Source: Candidatus Falkowbacteria bacterium RIFOXYA2_FULL_38_12 (GTDB lineage Bacteria > Patescibacteriota > Patescibacteriia > XYB2-FULL-38-15). Taken from it: 33,466 bases of DNA. The stretch spans positions 112,891 through 146,356 of the forward strand of contig MFGA01000023.1 of the NCBI GenBank assembly GCA_001778095.1. The letters run 5' to 3'. The notes below the pieces were generated by a model that worked only from the letters and a program-made list of their open reading frames with translations, searched no databases and was not told where the DNA came from. Below, piece by piece: positions 8,583 to 16,377 of the stretch. The position numbers were made by a program, and so were the translations under genes. Numbering within the stretch: position 1 is the first letter of the stretch; each line of letters begins with the position of its first letter.

Positions 8583-9725
8583 TTATCTACTCCTAAATCT
8601 GTTTAACATAAGTTCCAAGAGAGATCCAAAAGCGATTAAGAAGAAAACAAAACCGATTAACCACCCCAGAATAGGAATCCATTTAATAAAACCTAAAAGT
8701 AAAATACCAACCGTAACAGTTTTCCAACTGACAATTTCTCCTTTTTTAAATATTAATTTGTGAAGCATCGAGCCAAAGACAATTCCCGCATAGATTACTC
8801 CTTGAACCATAAAAGCGCCATACAAAAACACTGCCGTCATTCCAAGGGGCGCGCCGACGACACTGACAAAAGAAATAACTGCCGCAATCGGTAACGTCAC
8901 TAAAACGACAAAGCCAATGATAAATTTTCTCCCGGGACGTTCCAAAGCCTCCTCTACCATTTTTTCCGTGTCTTTTCTAAAGATAAAATAAAGAATCAAA
9001 CCAACAACCAAAACAACTAAAATTTTAAGTAAAGCCCCAAAAACCATCGCTATTTTGGCATTTTCTACGTTCTCTTTTACTCCTTCTATAATTTTGTCGT
9101 AGACAATCGTTCCGCCAATTTTCACTTCTCCTCCGATTTCCGCCTCATTTGTTGAACTATATTTTAATCCCCCGCCAATAGCTGATTTGTTTTCTAGTCT
9201 GACCTTCCCGCTCATTTTGGCGGAAACATCTTTTTCCACTATTCCATTAATAGTTAAATCTCCGCCACGGACTGTCAGGTTCCCTTTGATCATTCCATCA
9301 ACGACAATATTTCCTCCGACAAGGACTACATCTTTTTGAAAAATAGCGCCCGAAGCCACTCGTAAATTTCCACCGGCGACAATAACTTCACCTTCAACGC
9401 GACCGCCGACCGTAATTGTCCCGCCGGCAACTCTCAGGTCTCCTTTTATATCGCTTAAAATATTAATCGTTCCGCCGGCGACAATCACATCACCGGAAAT
9501 CGGACCAGAAACGGTAACCACCCCTCCCACTGCCAATAAATCACCTTCAATTGCCCCTTCCACGGAAACATCCGATCCGGCTACGTATAAATTCTCGGAA
9601 ATCTTTTCTCCGCTTCGGAGAACATAACTTTCCCCTCCCTTAAACTGGGCGGCGCTAACCGCAGGCGCAAAGACCATCCCAGCTAAAAGGAAAGTGAAAA
9701 AAACTCCAAAAAATCTTTTTCCCAT
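8583..9725 (-). CDS. Bactofilin-like polymer-forming protein with membrane domain
   Basis: This 380-residue protein has a signal-like hydrophobic N terminus (1-25). A long right-handed beta-helix type region (about 30-205) follows, made of repeated short units such as GDLLAVGGVVTVSG and GDVIVAGGTINI, as in DUF583/bactofilin domains. From about residue 225 there are four hydrophobic segments. Bactofilins are normally cytosolic polymers, whereas the leader here suggests an extracytoplasmic beta-helix anchored by the C-terminal membrane part. It is next to the L,D-transpeptidase gene, which fits the known link between bactofilins and local cell-wall remodelling. The membrane topology is inferred by eye. 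Confidence 0.85.
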   Translation of the reverse strand: MGKRFFGVFFTFLLAGMVFAPAVSAAQFKGGESYVLRSGEKISENLYVAGSDVSVEGAIEGDLLAVGGVVTVSGPISGDVIVAGGTINILSDIKGDLRVAGGTITVGGRVEGEVIVAGGNLRVASGAIFQKDVVLVGGNIVVDGMIKGNLTVRGGDLTINGIVEKDVSAKMSGKVRLENKSAIGGGLKYSSTNEAEIGGEVKIGGTIVYDKIIEGVKENVENAKIAMVFGALLKILVVLVVGLILYFIFRKDTEKMVEEALERPGRKFIIGFVVLVTLPIAAVISFVSVVGAPLGMTAVFLYGAFMVQGVIYAGIVFGSMLHKLIFKKGEIVSWKTVTVGILLLGFIKWIPILGWLIGFVFFLIAFGSLLELMLNRFRSR

Positions 9726-9786
9726 AGTATTAAATTAATTGTTATTTTATTTATTTTATCACAACAAAACATTTCGCGCACTTTAA

Positions 9787-12219
9787 TCAAGTTTTCCCAA
9801 AGTAATTTTTATTGTTGAAATATTTCACCGCTTCCGCCAAAAAAGTGGTAAGAACCGCAACGCCAAAGACTAAAGACCAATGAACTGGGCTAAGGGGCGT
9901 CGTCCCCAGGATTCTATTAAGACCGGGGAGATATACGGCCAAAAATATTAGAATAAAACCGTAAAGCACGCCCAAAAGCAAGTATTTGTTTTGAAATATG
10001 TTTGTCTTAAAAATTGATTCTTTGAGGCTTTTAAAAGAAAAAATGTAAACCAAGCTGGCTGTCGCGACTGTTGAAAAAACAATTGTTCTTGCCAAAACTA
10101 TGTCTCCTGAATTTTTGTAAAAATGCCAGAAGAAGAAAAGGGAGAATCCTCCGGCAGTCAAACTGATGAATAGTATCAACAATTTCATGGAATTGGATAA
10201 AATACTTTCTTGTCCGATTTTTCTTGGTTTTTCCTTCATTAAATTTTTTTCTTTTGGCTCAAAACCGAGCATAAAATCTGGCGGACCGTCGCAAATAAGA
10301 TTTATCCATAAAATCTGGACAACAGTAAGCGGAAACGGAAGACTGAAAATAAGAGCTCCTAAAATTACTATAATATATCCAAAGGAATTAGAAAGAACAT
10401 AGCCAAAAAGCTTCTTGATATTTGAAAAAATTAACCTTCCTTCTTCGCAAGCCGAAACAATTGTTTTAAAATTATTATCCAACAAAATTAAGTCCCCCGC
10501 TTCTTTGGCAACGTCCGATGAATTGCCAAGAACAACTCCAACGTCCGCTCTCTTTAAGGCCGGCGCGTCGTTTACTCCGTCTCCGGTCATGGCGACTATC
10601 TCCCCTTTTTCTTGAAGAACTTTGATAATCTTTAATTTTTCGTGGGGGGAGACTCGCGCGAAAAGAATGATTTTATCAATTATTCTTTTTAATTCTTTGT
10701 CCGATATTTTTTCCAAATCACTTCCCTCCAAAATATTTTCCTTTTTTATCAAAAATCCTAAATTTCTCGCCACATTTTCGGCTGTTTTTCTATGGTCTCC
10801 GGTCACTATTTTTATTTTTATACCAGCGGCTAATGTATCTTTAATTGTTTCTTTTACTCCTTCCCTTAAGGGATCTTCTATTCCCACCAAACCGAGCCAA
10901 GTATAGTTTTCGGTTTCTTTCAATTTTCCCTCCTCTTTACAGGATAATCCTAAAACTTTTAATCCTTCGCCGGCGTATTTTTCTATTTTCGCTAAAATTA
11001 TTTTTTTATCTTTTGCCGGTATTGAACAAAAAGAAAGAATAATTTCCGGAGCCCCAATCGCAAAAGATATTTTCTTTCCCTTGATTTTATTTATCGTGAG
11101 GGCATATTTTTTCTCGCTATCAAACGGCTCTTCGTAAATTCTTTTTGCCAAATTAAAAATCGCCCGCGTGTCCACTTTCTTTTCTTTTTTAACATAATCC
11201 CAAAGAGCTACTTCCAGGCTATCTTTTCTGTCGTTCGTCAGAATCATAGCCATAATTGCCTTTTCTGTATCAACAAAATCAGTTTTAACAACCCTCATTA
11301 TTCCCTCGGTCAATGTTCCCGTTTTGTCTGTGCAAATCACGGAAGTTGATCCCAGCGCTTCCAAGGAAAGCATTTTTTTAATAAGACCATTCTTTTTGTA
11401 AATTCTACTCATTCCTAAGGCTAAAATAACTGTTACGGCAATAGGAAGGCCTTCCGGAATGGAAGCAATCGCCAAGACAACGCCGAATCGGAACATCTCC
11501 CAAAGATTCTCTTCGTAAAAAACACCGACTAAAACAACCACAGCAGAGATAGCTACCATCAACCTGGCCATGCTCCCAATGAATTTTTCCAGTTTGGCTT
11601 GAAGCGGAGTTTTTTCTTTTTTAATTTCAACTAAGCTAAGTCCGATTTTTCCCATTTCCGTATTTTCTCCAGTCTTTTTAATCTCCATTATTCCTCTTCC
11701 GGACAAAACTATTGTTCCCATTAAAAGATTTATATCGCCTTTTATATTTTTTTTAATTCCTTCGCTCTCTCCGGTAATCATCGCCTCATTCACAAAGAGG
11801 TTTACCCCTTCAATCAGTTTTCCATCCGCCGGGATCTTGTCTCCTGTTTGCAAAATAATCAAGTCGCCCGGGACAAGTTCTCTTGTTTCTATTTCCCTTC
11901 TTTCTCCGTCTCTTATGACAATTGTTTTTGGTTTTAAGACTCTTTTCAAGACATCCAACGTTTTTTGACTTTTATATTCTTGCGCAAAACCCATTAAAAC
12001 GTTCAAAAGAATAACTGCGCCGACAATAAGAGCGTCTATTTCTTCTTTAAGAAAAAAAGAAACTACTCCAACAATAACAAGAATATAAACCAGAGGACTC
12101 TTAAATTGCGATAAAAAAATAGAAAAACCGGAAAAGCCTTTTTTTGTCGGTAATAAATTTTCTCCGTATTTCTTCCTTATTTTTTCTACTTCTTTTTCTT
12201 TTAACCCCTCGTAGATCAT
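9787..12219 (-). CDS. P-type cation-transporting ATPase, calcium (P2) type
   Basis: This 810-residue pump has all P-type ATPase signatures: TGES in the actuator domain (149-152), PEGLP in membrane helix 4 (255-259), the phosphorylation motif CTDKTGTLTE (Asp298) and TGDGVNDAPAL in the hinge. The N-terminal cation-ATPase segment and six C-terminal helices are present, so it is complete. PEGLP and the NLICDG segment in helix 6 match calcium pumps. In helix 5 the glutamate that completes site I in SERCA appears to be replaced (NSFG), so a single calcium site like that of secretory-pathway pumps is likely. Export of Ca2+ or Mn2+ is inferred. It follows tspO by 6 bases in one operon. Confidence 0.93.
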   Translation of the reverse strand: MIYEGLKEKEVEKIRKKYGENLLPTKKGFSGFSIFLSQFKSPLVYILVIVGVVSFFLKEEIDALIVGAVILLNVLMGFAQEYKSQKTLDVLKRVLKPKTIVIRDGERREIETRELVPGDLIILQTGDKIPADGKLIEGVNLFVNEAMITGESEGIKKNIKGDINLLMGTIVLSGRGIMEIKKTGENTEMGKIGLSLVEIKKEKTPLQAKLEKFIGSMARLMVAISAVVVLVGVFYEENLWEMFRFGVVLAIASIPEGLPIAVTVILALGMSRIYKKNGLIKKMLSLEALGSTSVICTDKTGTLTEGIMRVVKTDFVDTEKAIMAMILTNDRKDSLEVALWDYVKKEKKVDTRAIFNLAKRIYEEPFDSEKKYALTINKIKGKKISFAIGAPEIILSFCSIPAKDKKIILAKIEKYAGEGLKVLGLSCKEEGKLKETENYTWLGLVGIEDPLREGVKETIKDTLAAGIKIKIVTGDHRKTAENVARNLGFLIKKENILEGSDLEKISDKELKRIIDKIILFARVSPHEKLKIIKVLQEKGEIVAMTGDGVNDAPALKRADVGVVLGNSSDVAKEAGDLILLDNNFKTIVSACEEGRLIFSNIKKLFGYVLSNSFGYIIVILGALIFSLPFPLTVVQILWINLICDGPPDFMLGFEPKEKNLMKEKPRKIGQESILSNSMKLLILFISLTAGGFSLFFFWHFYKNSGDIVLARTIVFSTVATASLVYIFSFKSLKESIFKTNIFQNKYLLLGVLYGFILIFLAVYLPGLNRILGTTPLSPVHWSLVFGVAVLTTFLAEAVKYFNNKNYFGKT

Positions 12220-12225
12220 AAGAAA

Positions 12226-12705
12226 CTAAAAATTCAACATCCAAACAGAATAGTTGAGATATGTCGCGAAGGTCACCCATAGAAGATATGGGATAAATAA
12301 ATATGATGACAATCGCTTTACTTTATAAAATTTAAAAATCAAGACAATAATCATCATCCACATAAGAACAATATCAGACAAAGCCAACAAAGGATTTCTC
12401 ATGCCGAAGAAAAAAATCGACCAAAGGGCGTTTACTGCAAGGTGAGCCATAAAAAAATAAAAAATAAATTTATTCTCACTGCTTTTTAAGCCCTTTTCCC
12501 AAATAAAATAAATAGAGAAAGCCATCAAAGTGTAAAGCAAAAGCCATGCCGGACCAAAAACCCAACTGGGCGGATTCAACGCCGGTTTTTCGAGAGTTGC
12601 GTACCAAAGAGGAATCGCCGAAACGGTAAAAATAGAGCCAATCATTCCCGCACCCTGACAAAGCAAAAAAGAAATAATAAATTTTTTTAAATCAAAACTT
12701 TTCAT
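12226..12705 (-). CDS. tspO: TspO/MBR family membrane protein
   Basis: This 159-residue protein has five hydrophobic segments and the tryptophan- and proline-rich pattern of the TspO/peripheral benzodiazepine receptor family. Visible landmarks are WYATLEKPALNPPSWVFGPAW near residues 33-53 and LAVNALWSIFFFG near 90, with further aromatic residues in the last two helices. TspO binds tetrapyrroles and cholesterol-like ligands and is tied to stress responses in other bacteria. A Patescibacterium is unlikely to make its own tetrapyrroles, so ligand and role are uncertain here. It is the first gene of a two-gene operon with the cation ATPase. It starts about 20 bases after the predicted transcription start from an extended -10 promoter. 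Confidence 0.93.
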   Translation of the reverse strand: MKSFDLKKFIISFLLCQGAGMIGSIFTVSAIPLWYATLEKPALNPPSWVFGPAWLLLYTLMAFSIYFIWEKGLKSSENKFIFYFFMAHLAVNALWSIFFFGMRNPLLALSDIVLMWMMIIVLIFKFYKVKRLSSYLFIPYLLWVTFATYLNYSVWMLNF

Positions 12706-12732
12706 AACTTAAAAATTAATTGTTATTTATTT

Positions 12733-12741
12733 ATTATACCA
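12733..12741 (-). promoter_or_regulatory. Extended -10 promoter for tspO-ATPase operon
   Basis: The minus strand reads TGGTATAAT, a TGn extended -10 with a perfect TATAAT at 12738-12733. No good -35 box is present at 17 bp. Transcription would start near 12726, about 20 bases before the tspO ATG. It lies just beyond the bipA terminator. Confidence 0.5.
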
Positions 12742-12753
12742 TTTTTACAAAAC

Positions 12754-12785
12754 AAAAAACAGCTCGCAATGAACTGTTTTTTATT
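12754..12785 (-). terminator. Rho-independent terminator of bipA
   Basis: On the minus strand AACAGTTC pairs with GAGCTGTT (one G-U pair) across a 5-nt loop, followed by six T. The mismatch becomes a wobble only on the minus strand, which supports this direction. It lies 14 bases after the bipA stop. Confidence 0.75.
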
Positions 12786-12798
12786 TTTTAAAAAATAA

Positions 12799-14592
12799 TT
12801 ACTCTTTTTTTCTTCCGGCGTTTATTCTTTCATTTTCCGTTAAATGTTTTTTGCGTAAACGAACATTTTTTGGAGTTACTTCAAGATATTCGTCATCATT
12901 CATAATACTTAAACCAATTTCCAGAGTTAATTCATTAGGCGGAGTCAAATTTATAGCCTCATCAGACCCCGAAGCTCTCATATTGGAGAGTTGTTTCCCC
13001 TTTATCGGATTGACTGCCATATCTTGTCCTTTTGAAGTATTACCAATAACCATTCCTTCATAAACTTCTACATTCGGACCAATATACAAAGCTCCGCGTT
13101 CCTGAAGGCTCCAGAGAGAATAGGCTAATGCTTTTCCGGTCGCCATAGAGATCATTGAACCGACATCATTTCTTTCTATTTCCCCTGCTCGCGTTTTAAA
13201 ATCCAAAAAATTAGCGCATAAAATTCCCTCTCCTCGAGTATCAACAACAAATTCTTTGCGATAACCGAGCAAACCTCTTGTGGGAATTTCAAAAACTATT
13301 CTTGTCTGATTATTTTTATTTTTCATGTCTATGATTTTTCCCTGTCTCTTGGACAATTTTTGAATTACCGTTCCCGACATTTCTTCCGGAATATCTATTG
13401 TCACCTCTTCAAACGGCTCTAATTTTACTCCATCTTTTTCTTTGATAATAACTTCCGGTCTTGAAACCTGAAGCTCATATCCTTCGCGACGCAGATTTTC
13501 AAGCAAGATGGCAATATGCAATTCCCCTCTGCCAAAAACTTTATAAGAAGCAGGGTCGGAAAAATCTATTTTTAATCCAACATTGACTTCCAGTTCTTTT
13601 TCCAACCGTTCTTTTATCTGACGCATGGTAACAAATTTTCCTTCACGCCCGGCAAAAGGAGAATTATTAACTAAAAAATTCAAAGAAATGGTCGGTTCGT
13701 CAATTCTTATACTGGGTAATAATTGTTGTTCGGAATTTTCGGTAATTGTTTCGCCAATATAAATATCTGAAAGACCGGCAATCATCACAATATCCCCGGC
13801 AACCGCCTCATCTACTTCTTTTCTTTCCAGGCCATTAAAGGTGAACAACTTTGTTACTCGGTACTGACGATTTCCTCCGGCTTCATTTTTTACAAAAACC
13901 TGCTGGCCCATTTTTATCTTTCCTTCATAAATTCTGGAGATAGCGCAACGGCCTAAAAAATTATCATAAGCGAGATTAAATGGTTGGGCGGATAAAGGCT
14001 TTGAAGATTCTTCCGGAGCCGAAGCCGGTTTTACTTTTTCTAAAATTATATCCAAAAGCGGAGTCAAATCTTTATCCTCGTCGCTTAAATTAATTTTTGC
14101 CACTCCTTTTTTCGCGGCAGCGTAAACAACAGTAAAATCCAATTGCTCGTCGCTCGCGCCCAAATCAAAAAATAATTCATAAACCATTTCAGAGACCTCT
14201 TCGGGTCTCGCCGCCGGTTTGTCTATTTTATTTATAATAACTATTGGCTTTAAACCAAGCTCCAATGATTTTTTTAAAACAAATTTTGTTTGTGGCATTG
14301 GTCCTTCCTGCGCGTCAACCAAAAGCAAAACCGAATCGATGGAACGCAAAATTCTTTCCACTTCCGAACTAAAGTCGGCGTGGCCGGGAGTGTCCACAAT
14401 ATTTATTTTCGTATCTTTATAGAAGACTGATGTGTTTTTTGAGTAAATTGTAATGCCACGCTCTTGTTCGAGTTTGTTGCTATCCATACTCGTCTCCCCC
14501 GTACTCATCCCCGTCTGGCGCATCAAATTATCGGTCAGGGTGGTCTTTCCGTGGTCAACGTGGGCAATAATGGCAATATTTCTAATTTCCAT
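12799..14592 (-). CDS. bipA: Translational GTPase BipA/TypA
   Basis: This 597-residue protein is close to the usual BipA length of about 600. It is a ribosome-binding GTPase of the EF-G-like family that assists 50S assembly and growth under cold or other stress. The G1 motif AHVDHGKTTL is at the N terminus, followed by the switch region GITI, the G3 motif DTPGHADF and the G4 motif NKID. Domain 2, an EF-G-like domain III/V pair and the BipA-specific C-terminal domain follow. It has its own promoter and terminator, so it is probably monocistronic. Its predicted 5' leader carries a 10-bp hairpin and no clear Shine-Dalgarno sequence. Confidence 0.97.
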   Translation of the reverse strand: MEIRNIAIIAHVDHGKTTLTDNLMRQTGMSTGETSMDSNKLEQERGITIYSKNTSVFYKDTKINIVDTPGHADFSSEVERILRSIDSVLLLVDAQEGPMPQTKFVLKKSLELGLKPIVIINKIDKPAARPEEVSEMVYELFFDLGASDEQLDFTVVYAAAKKGVAKINLSDEDKDLTPLLDIILEKVKPASAPEESSKPLSAQPFNLAYDNFLGRCAISRIYEGKIKMGQQVFVKNEAGGNRQYRVTKLFTFNGLERKEVDEAVAGDIVMIAGLSDIYIGETITENSEQQLLPSIRIDEPTISLNFLVNNSPFAGREGKFVTMRQIKERLEKELEVNVGLKIDFSDPASYKVFGRGELHIAILLENLRREGYELQVSRPEVIIKEKDGVKLEPFEEVTIDIPEEMSGTVIQKLSKRQGKIIDMKNKNNQTRIVFEIPTRGLLGYRKEFVVDTRGEGILCANFLDFKTRAGEIERNDVGSMISMATGKALAYSLWSLQERGALYIGPNVEVYEGMVIGNTSKGQDMAVNPIKGKQLSNMRASGSDEAINLTPPNELTLEIGLSIMNDDEYLEVTPKNVRLRKKHLTENERINAGRKKE

Positions 14593-14610
14593 AAATTAAA
14601 GAGAATTTAA

Positions 14611-14637
14611 AAGAATTACGATATGTACGTAATTCTT
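14611..14637 (-). other. Hairpin in the bipA 5' leader
   Basis: AAGAATTACG (14611-14620) and CGTAATTCTT (14628-14637) are perfect 10-bp arms with a 7-nt loop. They lie between the predicted transcription start (about 14649) and the bipA ATG (14592). The hairpin could regulate translation. Alternatively it could help end the panA transcript, since a weak T-rich tract follows it on the minus strand. Confidence 0.5.
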
Positions 14638-14655
14638 ATTAGGTGATTATGCTTT

Positions 14656-14684
14656 AATATAACCTATTTGAGTGAAGAAGTCAA
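14656..14684 (-). promoter_or_regulatory. Sigma-70-type promoter for bipA
   Basis: On the minus strand TTGACT (14684-14679) and TATATT (14661-14656) are separated by 17 bp. Transcription should start near 14649, leaving a leader of about 57 bases. Confidence 0.6.
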
Positions 14685-14735
14685 CATTTCAAAACCTTCT
14701 AACAATTTCGTGCATTTCAACCTACTGACATTCCC

Positions 14736-15140
14736 CTATTTCTCGCTCAACTCCTGAACATATCTTATTACTGGCGGTGGCAAAACATCTGGATTATCTA
14801 AAATTTCCCGTTTTAGACTTTTAATATCTGACTCATTGAGTTCTCCTAATGGCTCTAGTTCAGTTATACCGTGGCTATCCGGGCGAGCCAAATGAGCTAA
14901 GCAATCTTTAAAATCATCTGTGGTCAATTTGATAAAACAAGTAACGAGTTTATATTGGGCGACTTTCCCTGGAGATGAATTTTTAAGCACAAAAAGACTT
15001 TCTCTTCTTTTAATAAATTTATTCACTAAATCTGGTTCGGATATTATTTTAGCCGCATAATAGGTAACCCCGTCATCTTTAACGGTAAGGTGAATGTACA
15101 CTTGATCTCTAAAACGATAAATATCTCCAAATTTTATCAT
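14736..15140 (-). CDS. Putative toxin partner (PanT-like) of PanA, unknown fold
   Basis: This 134-residue soluble protein is encoded directly after the Panacea antitoxin gene with a 4-bp ATGA overlap, the arrangement of a toxin-antitoxin pair. I do not recognise its family. The N-terminal 80 residues look beta-rich (FGDIYRFRDQVYIHLTVKDD, YYAAKIIS, YKLVTCFIKL). Residues 100-134 form an acidic helical tail. The opening GDIY followed by short strands is faintly like the PemK/MazF barrel, but no diagnostic residues confirm it. In known PanAT pairs the partner of PanA varies widely and is toxic, often to translation or membranes. The toxin role here is inferred from position only. Confidence 0.55.
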   Translation of the reverse strand: MIKFGDIYRFRDQVYIHLTVKDDGVTYYAAKIISEPDLVNKFIKRRESLFVLKNSSPGKVAQYKLVTCFIKLTTDDFKDCLAHLARPDSHGITELEPLGELNESDIKSLKREILDNPDVLPPPVIRYVQELSEK

Positions 15141-15673
15141 ATTTTAGACAATAAATCGATATCATCCCTATCTACAATGCAGTCGGGATCTTCAGCGGCT
15201 AACTGATAAGGAATTACTTCTAATTCTTTTGTCAATTTCCATGGCGCTTCTTTGTGAGAGACATCTACAATTTGTTTGGTGCTGTAGCCCCCAAACCTTT
15301 TAGTCACCTCCTCCATTGTATCCAGTTCGACCTGGCTAAAATATTCTTTATCATTTTCCGTAAAGGACTGCAGGCAAACAATCTTGTGTATATCATGTCT
15401 GCCGCAACAATGGACTTGAATTGTGTCTGATAGCAATGCTGTCTCCGGATCATCACTCACGGAATCAACCAAATTTTTTATGGTGGTTGGTATTGGCCCG
15501 AATTCAAGATGGTAATATGTTTCTCCCGTTATACTAACACCATATCTTTTTATCTGAGTAAAATCTAAAAAATAAAACAACTTCATCAATTTTGTCTTAC
15601 CCAAAAAAGCGGGATTTGTGTTATGACAAAGGTATTTAATTATTGCTTTCAATTTTGGCAAAGATATCGTCAT
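15137..15673 (-). CDS. panA: Panacea-domain antitoxin (PanA, SocA-like/DUF4065)
   Basis: This 178-residue protein has the Panacea/DUF4065 signature. The N-terminal LPKLKAIIKYL is followed by KTKLMKLFYFLDFTQIKRYG (residues about 26-45), then ITGETYYHLEFGPIPTTI and a C-terminal helical part. PanA proteins are antitoxins that directly neutralise many unrelated small toxins. The toxin candidate is the next gene, overlapping by 4 bp. The start at 15673 lies only about 14 bases after the -10 box of a consensus promoter, so the mRNA would have almost no leader and no Shine-Dalgarno sequence. Family assignment is confident; the antitoxin role follows from family and context. Confidence 0.85.
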   Translation of the reverse strand: MTISLPKLKAIIKYLCHNTNPAFLGKTKLMKLFYFLDFTQIKRYGVSITGETYYHLEFGPIPTTIKNLVDSVSDDPETALLSDTIQVHCCGRHDIHKIVCLQSFTENDKEYFSQVELDTMEEVTKRFGGYSTKQIVDVSHKEAPWKLTKELEVIPYQLAAEDPDCIVDRDDIDLLSKI

Positions 15674-15687
15674 ATTGGAAACATTGA

Positions 15688-15716
15688 TTTATACTAAATT
15701 TATCCACAACTGTCAA
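15688..15716 (-). promoter_or_regulatory. Consensus promoter for panA pair
   Basis: On the minus strand a perfect TTGACA (15716-15711) is 17 bp from TATAAA (15693-15688). The predicted start near 15681 is only about 8 bases before the panA ATG. Confidence 0.7.
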
Positions 15717-15795
15717 TGTTACTATACCATTTTTTACTAATTTTTACCACAGATTGTATAAATCACAGTAATCTGACTCCCCACACAGATTATTA

Positions 15796-15876
15796 CTATT
15801 TTAGATCGTCAAAAACGGTAACTTCACCATCACCTATTTCAAAGCCGTCACAAACAAAATAATTTACATTTTTTTC
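15796..15876 (-). other. In-frame open extension after the XRE amber stop
   Basis: Directly after the TAG stop of the XRE gene the same frame stays open for 26 codons to a second TAG at 15796-15798. The extension reads EKNVNYFVCDGFEIG then DGEVTVFDDLK, with protein-like alternation of hydrophobic and acidic residues and no start codon of its own. It could be a coding remnant left by a nonsense mutation, a readthrough tail, or chance. Bases 15717-15795 hold no gene; CAGATT/AATCTG half-repeats occur at about 15752-15791. Confidence 0.35.
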
Positions 15877-16257
15877 CTAATTATTTTTGATCAAATTAAC
15901 CAGATCGTCAATTTCTTTTTTAGTTGGCTTCTCATTTCTAACGGTTCTAAAAAAAGCCGGTAAAGCTTTTACTAAGTCCGCGCCCCTCATGATATAATCC
16001 GGAATAACGCCTTGGGCGATATTGGCGAGATCAATAAAATTGTAATACTCTTCTCCGCCGCTCTTGATCCCTAAAACACCAGCCCATTGCGACAAAGTTT
16101 GTTTGTCGTCAGGCGGCCGAGTCAGACCTCTTTCAATTTTACTCCAGTTACTGGGGTCGTAATTAACTTTTTTACAAATGTCACGTAAGCTTAAATTTTG
16201 TTTTGTCCTTAATTCCTTTAAAAATTCACCAAATTTTTTAAGATTAGCATTTCTCAT
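15877..16257 (-). CDS. XRE-family HTH regulator
   Basis: This 126-residue DNA-binding protein has a lambda-repressor-like helix-turn-helix at about residues 8-65 (FLKELRTKQNLSLRDICKKV, then YDPSNWSKIERGL). An alpha-helical tail (about 75-126) carries IPDYIMRG, ALPAFFRTVR and a final LVNLIKNN. This type often acts as a repressor or antitoxin encoded beside a small partner protein. No intact partner is seen: panA downstream has its own promoter 200 bases away. A perfect GTGTGGTA/TACCACAC palindrome covers the -10 box of its promoter, so autorepression is likely. The open frame after its TAG stop hints at a lost C terminus or lost partner. Confidence 0.85.
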   Translation of the reverse strand: MRNANLKKFGEFLKELRTKQNLSLRDICKKVNYDPSNWSKIERGLTRPPDDKQTLSQWAGVLGIKSGGEEYYNFIDLANIAQGVIPDYIMRGADLVKALPAFFRTVRNEKPTKKEIDDLVNLIKNN

Positions 16258-16281
16258 AAAAGTTAATGTTAAATAATTTAT

Positions 16282-16319
16282 GTGTGGTATTATTTTACCA
16301 CACTAAAAACTTTTGTCAA
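16282..16319 (-). promoter_or_regulatory. Promoter with palindromic operator for the XRE gene
   Basis: On the minus strand TTGACA (16319-16314) is 16 bp from TAAAAT (16297-16292). A perfect 8-bp inverted repeat, GTGTGGTA (16282-16289) and TACCACAC (16296-16303) around a 6-nt centre, lies over the -10 box. This is where a self-repressing HTH dimer would bind. Confidence 0.65.
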
Positions 16320-16323
16320 ATAC

Positions 16324-16361
16324 GCCTGTGAATAAATTTTCTCTCAAAATTATTTACGGAC
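16324..16361. other. A/T-rich imperfect hairpin after the five-gene operon
   Basis: AATAAATTTT (16331-16340) and AAAATTATT (16346-16354) flank CTCTC, with partial outer pairing of GCCTGTG and TACGGAC. It follows the last gene of the operon by 16 bases on the minus strand and may act as a weak terminator. The minus-strand centre TTTTGAGAGAAAA recalls the tips of the hairpins at 5344 and 24001. Confidence 0.3.
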
Positions 16362-16377
16362 AATTTTTCGCCTTGCT

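Noticed and set aside
15674-16257. XRE regulator as part of the PanA toxin-antitoxin operon
   Set aside because: A gap of about 200 bases and a separate consensus promoter for panA argue for independent units, though joint regulation is not excluded.
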